From contig JAFTMQ010000127.1 in the NCBI GenBank assembly GCA_017452305.1, forward strand, positions 1 through 6,144: a stretch of 6,144 nt of DNA, given 5' to 3'. Numbering within the stretch: the first letter of the stretch is position 1; each line of letters starts with the position of its first letter. The DNA is from Clostridia bacterium. GTDB lineage: Bacteria; Bacillota; Clostridia; Christensenellales; Borkfalkiaceae. The translations under genes were made by a program, and so were the position numbers. Shown piece by piece: positions 1-6,144 of the stretch. The notes below the pieces were generated by a model that was given only the letters and a program-made list of their open reading frames with translations, had not been told where the DNA came from and ran no database searches.

Positions 1-360
1 GCAGGCTTAAAGAATTTTGCCGACGATAAGGAATATATCCAAATTATCGGTTATGAAAACGCAGGCACGAGCGACGTAAGAGCAAAAGTTACGTATTATT
101 TATTTGAAGTAAGCGAGGGCAAAGCAACGTTGGTAGGCAGCGTTGTTCCCACGGACGCAAACTGCGCGGGCTATTCCTTCCGTACGGACGGGCAATACGT
201 CGTATTGTACGGCAATATTGTAAGTAGCGGCTTGGATAGCAATCCCGACAGCGTTACTTTCTCTTATGAAGCACCTCAAACGACGCTTGCGGCTCTTATC
301 AATGGGCTTGCGGACAATTATGCGTTTAAGGCGGATTTGAAGACGGCGCTTAATATTCAA
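1..360 (+). repeat. Intragenic module repeat, copy A (C-terminal half)
   Basis: This encodes residues 1-120 of the first gene and is the partner of copy B at 757-1113. Shared landmarks are AGLKNF, KEYIQIIGYE, TYYLFEVS, GQYVVLYGNI, GLDSNPDS, FSYEAPQT and YAFKADLKTAL. Many differences are synonymous third-position changes, so the duplication is not recent. The N-terminal half of this copy lies outside the window. Confidence 0.9.
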
Positions 361-1116
361 GACGAAATCCCCGATGACGGAGACGAAAAACCTGACGACG
401 GTAATACGGGAGTGGCAAAGCTTAGCGCGGAAGCGACCTTGAACAAGATTCAAGCAACCAACGGTGTTACGGCGGAAGGTGCGACCAATCAATTCGTATC
501 TTTCGATATGGGCGCGAAAGGCGGCAACGTTTGGATTATGACCCAGTTTAAGTGTAAGAACGCACCCAAATCCGAGATTAACGCAGCGGCAAACGGTTTG
601 GAAACGTGGAATTCTGCGAATGCAAGCGACGCGCGCCATAATGCAGGGGTATTGCTTACCAATTCAAGCGAATATAATGCGGAATACTTGCAGGTATTCA
701 ACACGACGAATACGTCAAGCGGCAAAGCAAGAGCGAACCTTGGCGACGCTAAAGCCGCTGGTTTGAAAAATTTTGACGATAGCAAAGAATATATCCAGAT
801 TATCGGTTACGAAGATTCTGGGGATGCTTCTAAAGCGAAAATTACCTATTATTTGTTTGAAGTAAGCAATGGTAAGATAACGCTCGTGCAGAGCTTCGTT
901 CCTACGCAAGCGAACTGTGCTACTTATTCGTTTAGCCCTTATGGTCAATACGTAGTATTGTATGGCAACATTCAATCCACGGGGCTCGACAGCAACCCCG
1001 ACAGCATAAGCTTCTCTTATGAAGCACCCCAAACTTCGCTTGCGGCGCTTATCAATGGACTTTCCGAAGATTATGCGTTCAAGGCGGATTTAAAGACGGC
1101 GCTTTCGATTGAATAA
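1..1116 (+). CDS. Repeat-module protein of unknown function, 3' part (5' end outside window)
   Basis: The frame is open from base 1 to the TAA at 1114-1116, giving 371 residues with no start in the window. A TTG at 130 lies inside a module and is not a credible start. Two copies of one module are visible. Residues 1-120 are the C-terminal half of a first copy, and about 138-371 are a complete second copy. Residues 1-120 align with 253-371 with a one-residue gap and about three quarters identity by eye. The linker (about 121-137) is rich in Asp, Pro, Gly and Glu, as in surface or secreted modular proteins. Each module has many alternating hydrophobic/polar strands (for example EYIQIIGYE, GQYVVLYGN, FSYEAP), suggesting a beta-sandwich. 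It ends in a probable helix (LAALINGL then YAFKADLKTAL). I do not recognise the family. A carbohydrate-binding or adhesive module is possible, judged only from the domain style and the glycosidase neighbours. A signal peptide, if present, would lie upstream of the window. Confidence 0.85.
   Translation, partial: AGLKNFADDKEYIQIIGYENAGTSDVRAKVTYYLFEVSEGKATLVGSVVPTDANCAGYSFRTDGQYVVLYGNIVSSGLDSNPDSVTFSYEAPQTTLAALINGLADNYAFKADLKTALNIQDEIPDDGDEKPDDGNTGVAKLSAEATLNKIQATNGVTAEGATNQFVSFDMGAKGGNVWIMTQFKCKNAPKSEINAAANGLETWNSANASDARHNAGVLLTNSSEYNAEYLQVFNTTNTSSGKARANLGDAKAAGLKNFDDSKEYIQIIGYEDSGDASKAKITYYLFEVSNGKITLVQSFVPTQANCATYSFSPYGQYVVLYGNIQSTGLDSNPDSISFSYEAPQTSLAALINGLSEDYAFKADLKTALSIE
757..1113 (+). 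repeat. Intragenic module repeat, copy B (matching half)
   Basis: This encodes residues 253-371 and matches copy A at 1-360. It lacks one codon relative to A, in the loop after IIGYE. The full second module starts earlier, around base 412 (residue 138), just after the acidic linker. The roughly 114 residues between 138 and 252 therefore predict what the missing N-terminal half of copy A should look like. Confidence 0.88.
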
Positions 1117-1126
1117 TCAAGAAAAA

Positions 1127-1167
1127 TATCTCGCTGCGGCAAACGTAACGCTTGCCGCGGCGGGGTA
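1127..1167 (+). promoter_or_regulatory. Intergenic RNA hairpin before first lipoprotein gene
   Basis: Bases 1127-1142 pair with 1152-1167 in an unbroken 16-bp stem that includes three G-U pairs, around a 9-nt loop (1143-1151). It starts 10 nt after the upstream stop codon and ends 8 nt before the AGGAG at 1176-1180. On the + strand it is followed by GAATTTGT, not a U-tract, so it does not look like an intrinsic terminator. A role as an mRNA processing or 3'/5' stability element between cotranscribed genes fits better. The function is inferred. Confidence 0.6.
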
Positions 1168-1175
1168 GAATTTGT

Positions 1176-1180
1176 AGGAG
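1176..1180 (+). promoter_or_regulatory. Ribosome binding site AGGAG
   Basis: AGGAG lies 7 nt before the ATG at 1188. It fixes that ATG as the start, rather than the in-frame TTG at 1152, which is inside the hairpin and would put an arginine-rich extension before the signal peptide. Confidence 0.85.
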
Positions 1181-1187
1181 AATTAGT

Positions 1188-2669
1188 ATGAAAAAGACGA
1201 GAAAAATCGTTACGGTTTTAACGGCGGCTTTACTGTCTATGTGTTCGATTTTTTCCGCTTGCGGTACGACGACGCAAGGAAAAAAGCCCGACTATTCGTC
1301 GAGTGAAAAAGAATATACCTTTTGGGCGTATAGCCAAACCTGCGACGATTGGTATCAAGTCAACGGCGAGAGATTTTATTTTGAAGACGGCACAAGACAA
1401 ACGCTCGAAAACACGAAGCTTTGCGCGGACGCGGGCTTTAACGTGCTGTTCATAGATTGGACGTTTCCGTATCAAGGCCCGTCGGGCTATGCGGATAGCA
1501 AGGTAAAAACGGTGTTGGATTATGCGTATGAAGCGGGAATGAAAGCATTTGTGTTTGCGTCCGACCTTCATAGACTTTCCGCAACGGAAGAATCTCTTAT
1601 CAACGCGGAGAAAGCGGACGGCGTTAAATTCTTTGAATCGGAAGCCGCGCTTGATAAGTACGTGGCGGATTATTTAGCGCCCATCATCGAGCATCCCGCT
1701 TTTTACGGGGTATCCCTTCGCGATGAGCCGAAGTGGCAAATGTTGGAAGCAATTGGGCAGGTATACCGCGCAGTACAAAAGGCTGCCCCCGGCGCGTGGT
1801 GCAATATGAATATCAATCCTATGTACGAGGGGTTAGAGCATATGTATTGCCCCGAAGGCAATTCCGTTGGGGTTGTAACCGCCTATAAGAAATACCTCGA
1901 TTTGTATTATGAGCATATCGGACAATACTGCGGATATATACAGTACGACGATTATCCCATTTTGAAGGACGGGGCAATCTTATCCTATCATTTACAAAAC
2001 GCGCAAATCGTTGCGGAGTATTGTAAGGAAAAAGGAATGCAATTTGGCAAGGTCTTTCAAACCTGCGCTTACGACGCGGAGCTTGTTAGAGTGACAACCA
2101 CGAAAACGGATATGCTTTGGCAGTTAAATATCGGTATGGCTATGGGTATTAAGGATTATTCCTATTATACCTATTATCCTACGGTAAATCTCAACGAAGC
2201 ACCGCCCGATTTAGACGCGTTTATCGTTACGCGCGAGGGAAAACCGTTAGAGCGGTATTATTGGTTGAAGGATATGCACGAAGAAATGCAGTTCAATGCC
2301 AAGGCTTTGATGAATTTTGAATATCAAGCGTTGAATTACGCCTTTAAAACGCCCATTCCCGGCAATAAGAGCTTTTTGGCAGGGGTAAAGAGCCAAGAGC
2401 TTACGGATATCAAAAAGGTAACGTTGGATTCGGCAGGGGTTGTTTTGACGACGGAACAATACGACAAGGCAAACGATAGAAGAGGTTACTACGTGATGAA
2501 CGTTACCGCGCCTTCGCAGGTGACGGAAATCAAGGTTACGCTTGAAATCAGCGGTTATAAGAACGTGCAAATTTATAACGGCAAAACAGTCACAGAAAAG
2601 AAAGTGAAAAACGGCACGGTTTCCTTCTATCTTTCCACGGGCGAAGGGGTCTTTGTGATTCCTTATTAA
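1188..2669 (+). CDS. Surface lipoprotein, putative (beta/alpha)8-barrel glycoside hydrolase, paralog 1
   Basis: This is a 493-residue protein. The ATG is chosen because AGGAG precedes it and a signal peptide follows at once: MKKTRK, a hydrophobic core, then F-S-A-C with Cys25 as the predicted lipidated residue. It should be anchored outside the membrane. Residues about 40-380 read as a TIM barrel, with strand-like segments at GFNVLFIDWTF (83-93), AGMKAFVFASD (116-126), HPAFYGVSLRDEP (169-181), PGAWCNMNINP (201-211), GYIQYDDYP (249-257), MQFGKVFQT (284-292) and SYYTYYPT (325-332). Glu180 in DEP is placed like the strand-4 acid/base of clan GH-A hydrolases. No glutamate stands at the strand-7 nucleophile position, where Gln291 is seen. 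Residues about 410-493 form a beta-rich C-terminal domain ending GEGVFVIPY, common in glycosidases. The sugar substrate cannot be read from the sequence, and a binding protein or pseudo-enzyme is an alternative. The next gene is its paralog. Confidence 0.93.
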   Translation: MKKTRKIVTVLTAALLSMCSIFSACGTTTQGKKPDYSSSEKEYTFWAYSQTCDDWYQVNGERFYFEDGTRQTLENTKLCADAGFNVLFIDWTFPYQGPSGYADSKVKTVLDYAYEAGMKAFVFASDLHRLSATEESLINAEKADGVKFFESEAALDKYVADYLAPIIEHPAFYGVSLRDEPKWQMLEAIGQVYRAVQKAAPGAWCNMNINPMYEGLEHMYCPEGNSVGVVTAYKKYLDLYYEHIGQYCGYIQYDDYPILKDGAILSYHLQNAQIVAEYCKEKGMQFGKVFQTCAYDAELVRVTTTKTDMLWQLNIGMAMGIKDYSYYTYYPTVNLNEAPPDLDAFIVTREGKPLERYYWLKDMHEEMQFNAKALMNFEYQALNYAFKTPIPGNKSFLAGVKSQELTDIKKVTLDSAGVVLTTEQYDKANDRRGYYVMNVTAPSQVTEIKVTLEISGYKNVQIYNGKTVTEKKVKNGTVSFYLSTGEGVFVIPY

Positions 2670-2681
2670 AAGTTGAAATGC

Positions 2682-2713
2682 TTTCCGTCGGCGGTATGCA
2701 CCGCCGACGGGAA
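2682..2713 (+). promoter_or_regulatory. Intergenic RNA hairpin before second lipoprotein gene
   Basis: CCGTCGGCGG (2685-2694) and CCGCCGACGG (2701-2710) form a perfect 10-bp GC-rich inverted repeat around the 6-nt loop TATGCA. Three further pairs (2682-2684 with 2711-2713, one of them G-U) extend the stem. It begins 12 nt after the previous stop and ends 7 nt before the GGTGA at 2721. Neither strand shows a U-tract after the stem, so an intrinsic terminator is unlikely. The placement copies that of the hairpin in the preceding spacer, suggesting a shared role in mRNA processing or stability. Confidence 0.65.
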
Positions 2714-2720
2714 TAAAAAC

Positions 2721-2725
2721 GGTGA
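2721..2725 (+). promoter_or_regulatory. Ribosome binding site GGTGA
   Basis: GGTGA can pair fully with the UCACC portion of the 16S rRNA 3' end and lies 5 nt before the ATG at 2731. This favours that ATG over the in-frame GTG at 2722, which is part of the site itself. Confidence 0.7.
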
Positions 2726-2730
2726 AAAAT

Positions 2731-4305
2731 ATGAACACAAAAAAAGCTTTTGCTTGCTTGTTCTCGGCGATAACGCTCGCCGTTACCGCCTTAACGGGTT
2801 GCGGAACGGAGAACGAAATAAAGTCGAATGCGCCGGATTATTCCAAGAGTCAAAAGGAATATACCATATGGTCATTTGGTGGAACTTGCGACGACTGGTA
2901 TCAGGTTGCAGGACAAAAATATTATTTTGAAGACGGTACTCGTCAAACGCCCGAGCGCACAAAATTATACGCGGACGGCGGTTTTAACGTGTTATTTATA
3001 GATTGGACGTTCACGTATAACGGTACGTCTAAAAACGACTTTTTAAAAAGCGCTACAAAGCTCGTAATGGATAGGGCGCACGAACAGGGCTTGAAATGCG
3101 TCGTTTTCGTAAGTGTGTTGCACACGCTTTCCTCTTCTCATACCTCTTTGATTGTGGGCGAGGGAAAGGGCGACGGCAAAAATACCTTTGATTCGCAAGC
3201 GGAGCTTAATCTATACGTAGAAAAAGCTTTGGCGGGCGTGATCGAGCATCCCGCCTTTTATGGCGTATCGTTGATTGACGAGCCCTATTATACGCAGTTT
3301 GACGCGATGAGCGAGGTGTATAAGGCGGTGCAGGCGGCTGTGCCCGGGGCTTGGTGCAATATGAACCTCAACCCGATGAGCTACGATCCGCGCGCGGTAA
3401 TGCGGTATACCGAAGGCGCAAATAAAAAATACGGACAGTACGTTTTGCCTGATAACACGCTTGCAAAAAACTATCCGAAGCCGTCGGTGGACGAGGTGAG
3501 AGGGTATTATACGCAATATCTTGAAGCGTATTACGAAAAGTTGGGCAAGTATTGTCAATACGTACAATACGACAGCTATCCGCTGCTTAACGCTAAAAGC
3601 AATGATTTTGATTATTCTGTTCTAAAAGAACATATGAATAACGCGCAGCTTGTTGCCGAGTTTTGCAAAAAAACGGGTATGGAATTCGGACACGTATATC
3701 AAACGCAAAGCGGATATTCAAGAAGAGCGTCCACGAAAACGGATATGTATTGGCAGGTCAATATCGGTATGGCGTTCGGCGTGAAAAATCATTCCTATTA
3801 CACCTATTATCCAACGGTAAACGCTTCGGAATTACCCGATGAAACGTCGCATATCGTCAATCGTGTGGGCGATCCTAACCCGCTGTATTATTGGTTGAAG
3901 GATATTCATCAAGAAATGCAGTTTAACGCAAAAGCGTTAATGAACTTTGAATATACCGCCTCCACTTACCGTTTAAACGGCGAATATGAATGGAACGACG
4001 AGTATATGACGCGCTTGACGCAGTACGCGCTTACGGACGTGCGGGAAATTACGGTTGAGGGCGACGGTGCCGTGCTTGTAACCGAGCAGTATGATAAAGC
4101 AAATCAACAGCGCGGATATTACGTAATGAACGCTACGGATCCGTTATATCTTACGGAAATGAAAGTTACGCTGTACATTGACGGCTTTGATATGATGCAA
4201 GTATATAACGGCAAAAAGATTGAGGAAAAAGAAGTGAAGAACGGAAAGATTTCTTTCTATCTTCCAACGGGGCAAGGCGTATTTGTAATGCCTTACAATA
4301 AATAA
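2731..4305 (+). CDS. Surface lipoprotein, putative (beta/alpha)8-barrel glycoside hydrolase, paralog 2
   Basis: This is a 524-residue protein. The signal peptide MNTKKAFACL… ends in a canonical lipobox, L-T-G-C, with Cys24 predicted to be lipidated. It is clearly paralogous to the gene before it. Over the first 60 residues of the mature region (from PDYS to DWTF) about 75% are identical by eye, and the similarity continues to the C-terminus. Shared landmarks are TCDDWYQV (52-59), FEDGTRQT, GFNVLFIDWTF (84-94), HPAFYGVSLIDEP (173-185, Glu184), PGAWCNMNLNP (205-215), QYDSYP (279-284), GHVYQT (320-325), SYYTYYPTVN, MQFNAKALMNFEY and the end GQGVFVMPY. As in paralog 1, strand 7 offers Gln (324) and no glutamate. 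It has about 23 extra residues between strands 5 and 6 (about 217-256). It probably has a related but not identical glycan target. The substrate is unknown and catalysis is unproven. Confidence 0.93.
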   Translation: MNTKKAFACLFSAITLAVTALTGCGTENEIKSNAPDYSKSQKEYTIWSFGGTCDDWYQVAGQKYYFEDGTRQTPERTKLYADGGFNVLFIDWTFTYNGTSKNDFLKSATKLVMDRAHEQGLKCVVFVSVLHTLSSSHTSLIVGEGKGDGKNTFDSQAELNLYVEKALAGVIEHPAFYGVSLIDEPYYTQFDAMSEVYKAVQAAVPGAWCNMNLNPMSYDPRAVMRYTEGANKKYGQYVLPDNTLAKNYPKPSVDEVRGYYTQYLEAYYEKLGKYCQYVQYDSYPLLNAKSNDFDYSVLKEHMNNAQLVAEFCKKTGMEFGHVYQTQSGYSRRASTKTDMYWQVNIGMAFGVKNHSYYTYYPTVNASELPDETSHIVNRVGDPNPLYYWLKDIHQEMQFNAKALMNFEYTASTYRLNGEYEWNDEYMTRLTQYALTDVREITVEGDGAVLVTEQYDKANQQRGYYVMNATDPLYLTEMKVTLYIDGFDMMQVYNGKKIEEKEVKNGKISFYLPTGQGVFVMPYNK

Positions 4306-4313
4306 GTTTTTAT

Positions 4314-4319
4314 AAGGGA
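4314..4319 (+). promoter_or_regulatory. Ribosome binding site AAGGGA
   Basis: AAGGGA lies 5 nt before the ATG at 4325, inside a spacer of only 19 nt after the previous stop. The short gap argues that the rhamnosidase gene is cotranscribed with the lipoprotein genes. Confidence 0.7.
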
Positions 4320-4324
4320 ATTTC

Positions 4325-6144
4325 ATGAAATTTATCGATGTTTTTGGGGATGGCAAGTATATATCCGCAACGAATCATTATCAATTTCCATATATAAGAA
4401 AGAGCTTTTCTTTACATAAACCTGTGAAACGGGCGGAATTGTTCATAAGCGTTTTGGGATTTGCGGAATTATATATAAACGGAAAAAAATTAACGGAAGA
4501 TTTATATTTGTTCCCCTATACACAATATAATAAGCAATCCATTGAAGACGTAAATGAATATTACGCCCAAGATCCGTTTTTTAACGACGAAATTCGTTAT
4601 AGCATTGCGTATAACAAATACGAGGTGCAAAGCTTCTTTGAAAGGGATAAAAACGTCCTCGGGCTGATTATTTCGGGCGGGTGGTACCGTTCGGGCAAGG
4701 ATAAGCACGGCGGATTCCGCAATTACGGCTCTACGAAGGTTTGTTTCCGCTTGAAAATCGAATTTGAGGACGGGGATACACAAGAAATATTCTCGGACGA
4801 GGATTGCCGTTGGAAAGAGAGTTTTTTAACGGACGGCGGAATTTTCCACGAAAGTCAAGACGAACGCAAGGAAATTGTTGATTTTTCCAAGATAGATTAT
4901 GATGATTCGCATTGGGATAAAGTGTGTATTGCGCCTACCCCGAACGAATCGGAATTCCGTCTTAATGAATGTCCTACCAACAAAATTATACGGTACGTAG
5001 AAGCGAATTGCATAAAGCGTACTAAGGAATATGCGATTTACGACGTTGGCGAAACCATAGCGGGCTTTCCTATCCTTGAAAGTAAGAACGTACATAGCGG
5101 GGACACGATTTTTTGCGTGTATTCAGAGGAGCTTGACGAAGACGGGGAGTTGAACGTGTTTCATTCCTACGACCAAAACACGTCGTTTATTTCCGATGGA
5201 AGAAAAACGCATAATTTGCGTTTCACTTGGCACGGATTCCGCTATTTTAAGGTATGGGCAACGCAAGGTGAGGTGTCGTGTACGCGCTGTGCCGTTGTGC
5301 ACGCGGATATAAAAAATACGTCGGCGTTTGATAGCGATTCGCCGTTGCTGAATTGGATATACAAAGCATACGTAAATTCGCAGCTTCAAAATTATCAATG
5401 CGGCTTGCCGACGGATTGTCCGCAAATTGAAAGAAAGGGCTATACGGGCGACGGACAGCTTCTTGCCGATTTGGGGATGATGATGTTCGACAGTAAAAAA
5501 TTGTATAAAAAGTGGATGCAGGATATTGCCGACTGCCAAGACGCAAAAACGGGGTTTGTGCATTACACCGCGCCTTGCTTTGTCGGTTGCGGCGGCGGCC
5601 CGGGCGGATGGAGCATAGCCATTATATCCGTTCCGTTCGCTTATTACAAAGCGTTTGGCGATTGCGACGTATTGCGCCGTTATTATCCGCAAATGCAAAA
5701 ATATTTACAATTTATGAGGGCTTCCGCACCAAACGGCTTGGTTAAGAAAATGCGCGAAGGTTGGTGCCTTGGCGATTGGGACTCCCCGCGCGGCAGAGAC
5801 GGCTTGCTTCCGACGGAGTTTGTCAATACCTGCTTTAATATTTTGGCTTTAAAGCAGATGATAGAAATTGCGTCGGTGTTGGGGGAAACGGGAGATATTG
5901 CGACATACGATAAGCGCATTAAAGAGCTTACGGAAAGCGTAAACGCACAATTTTATAATGCCGAAACGGGGGATTATTGCGAAAACGACCAAGGCGCGAA
6001 CGCGATAGCCTTAAAAGCAGGGCTTGGCGATTGTAGAACTGCGGAAAATCTTGCAAAGCGCTATAACCGCCTTTGCGAGTTCGATACGGGGATATTTGCG
6101 ACCAAATACCTCATTGAAATGCTGATGGAGCACGGTTATCAAGA
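4325..6144 (+). CDS. GH78-type alpha-L-rhamnosidase, 5' part (3' end outside window)
   Basis: The frame is open from ATG 4325 to the window edge, giving 606 complete codons without a stop. GH78 enzymes invert and release terminal alpha-L-rhamnose from glycans and glycosides. There is no signal peptide and many cysteines, so it is probably cytoplasmic and acts on imported oligosaccharides. The N-terminal beta-rich region contains ELYINGKKL, as in the Bac_rhamnosid_N domain. HGFRYF (303-308) closes the second beta-domain just before the catalytic region. The (alpha/alpha)6 catalytic barrel begins near residue 345. Its signature is DCPQIERKGYTGDGQ (364-378), equivalent to the family's DCPQRDERLGWTGD; Asp364, Glu369 and Asp376 are present. 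Glu369 is the candidate general acid by position. CGGGPGGW (422-429) and WCLGDW (480-485) are further family hallmarks. The later catalytic glutamate and the C-terminal beta-domain would be encoded beyond the window. It lies 19 nt downstream of the second lipoprotein gene. Confidence 0.95.
   Translation, partial: MKFIDVFGDGKYISATNHYQFPYIRKSFSLHKPVKRAELFISVLGFAELYINGKKLTEDLYLFPYTQYNKQSIEDVNEYYAQDPFFNDEIRYSIAYNKYEVQSFFERDKNVLGLIISGGWYRSGKDKHGGFRNYGSTKVCFRLKIEFEDGDTQEIFSDEDCRWKESFLTDGGIFHESQDERKEIVDFSKIDYDDSHWDKVCIAPTPNESEFRLNECPTNKIIRYVEANCIKRTKEYAIYDVGETIAGFPILESKNVHSGDTIFCVYSEELDEDGELNVFHSYDQNTSFISDGRKTHNLRFTWHGFRYFKVWATQGEVSCTRCAVVHADIKNTSAFDSDSPLLNWIYKAYVNSQLQNYQCGLPTDCPQIERKGYTGDGQLLADLGMMMFDSKKLYKKWMQDIADCQDAKTGFVHYTAPCFVGCGGGPGGWSIAIISVPFAYYKAFGDCDVLRRYYPQMQKYLQFMRASAPNGLVKKMREGWCLGDWDSPRGRDGLLPTEFVNTCFNILALKQMIEIASVLGETGDIATYDKRIKELTESVNAQFYNAETGDYCENDQGANAIALKAGLGDCRTAENLAKRYNRLCEFDTGIFATKYLIEMLMEHGYQ

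Noticed and set aside
100..639. 179-residue - strand ORF opposite the repeat protein
   Set aside because: It mirrors the conserved repeat coding on the + strand. A related antisense ORF appears at the other copy (715-1032), as expected from the duplication alone.
130..1116. TTG at 130 as the start of a complete first gene
   Set aside because: The same frame is open to base 1, and its upstream codons match the repeat copy at 757 onward. The gene therefore extends out of the window.
1121..1167. Hairpin as a - strand intrinsic terminator (T-rich run after the stem on that strand)
   Set aside because: The - strand run is short and there is no convincing - strand gene for it to terminate.
1152..1187. 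TTG at 1152 as start of the first lipoprotein
   Set aside because: It lies in the hairpin stem, has no ribosome binding site, and would put an arginine-rich extension before the signal peptide. ATG 1188 has AGGAG at 7 nt.
1117..1187. Promoter in the first spacer
   Set aside because: The spacer is largely taken up by the hairpin and ribosome binding site. I see no spaced -35/-10 pair worth calling.
2722..2730. GTG at 2722 as start of the second lipoprotein
   Set aside because: It overlaps the GGTGA site serving ATG 2731 and has no good site of its own. It would only add three residues.
2673..2930. Small + strand ORF across the second spacer
   Set aside because: It is out of frame inside the paralog 2 gene, reads through the hairpin, and its protein shows no family features.
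5123..5698. 191-residue - strand ORF opposite the rhamnosidase
   Set aside because: The GH78 motifs on the + strand explain this region. The antisense product is arginine-rich with no domain, as expected for a shadow frame.

Overview
The window holds four co-directional protein genes on the + strand. The first and last are cut by the window edges. Spacers are short (71, 61 and 19 nt) and all three visible stops are TAA. The genes look like one operon or operon fragment for glycan use. Nothing supports a gene on the - strand. There are no RNA genes, mobile elements or CRISPR arrays, and no gene-free stretch longer than 300 bases.

The organism is probably an uncultured, anaerobic, gut-type Firmicute (Clostridia-like). 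The grounds are two short lysine-rich lipoprotein signal peptides ending in C-G, clear Shine-Dalgarno sites (AGGAG, GGTGA, AAGGGA), moderate base composition, and an intracellular GH78 enzyme rich in cysteine. This is an inference from style; no phylogenetic marker is present.

Layout: (1) 1-1116 is the 3' part of a gene for a protein with at least two copies of a roughly 234-residue module joined by an acidic Asp/Pro/Gly linker; its function is not recognised. (2) 1188-2669 and (3) 2731-4305 are tandem paralogous lipoproteins. Each has a predicted (beta/alpha)8-barrel that looks like a glycoside hydrolase, with a conserved HPAFYGVSL-x-DEP motif, followed by a small C-terminal beta-sandwich. 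(4) 4325 to the window end is most of a GH78-type alpha-L-rhamnosidase without a signal peptide, therefore likely cytoplasmic.

The inferred logic is that the two lipoproteins act on, or bind, a rhamnose-containing polysaccharide at the cell surface. The repeat protein may help attachment or substrate binding. Imported oligosaccharides would then lose terminal rhamnose inside the cell. No transporter or regulator is in the window, so this link rests on gene order only.

Two strong GC-rich hairpins without U-tracts sit in the first two spacers, each ending 7-8 nt before the Shine-Dalgarno site of a lipoprotein gene. They look like mRNA processing or stability elements rather than terminators. 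They and the tandem lipoprotein family are the most noteworthy items here.
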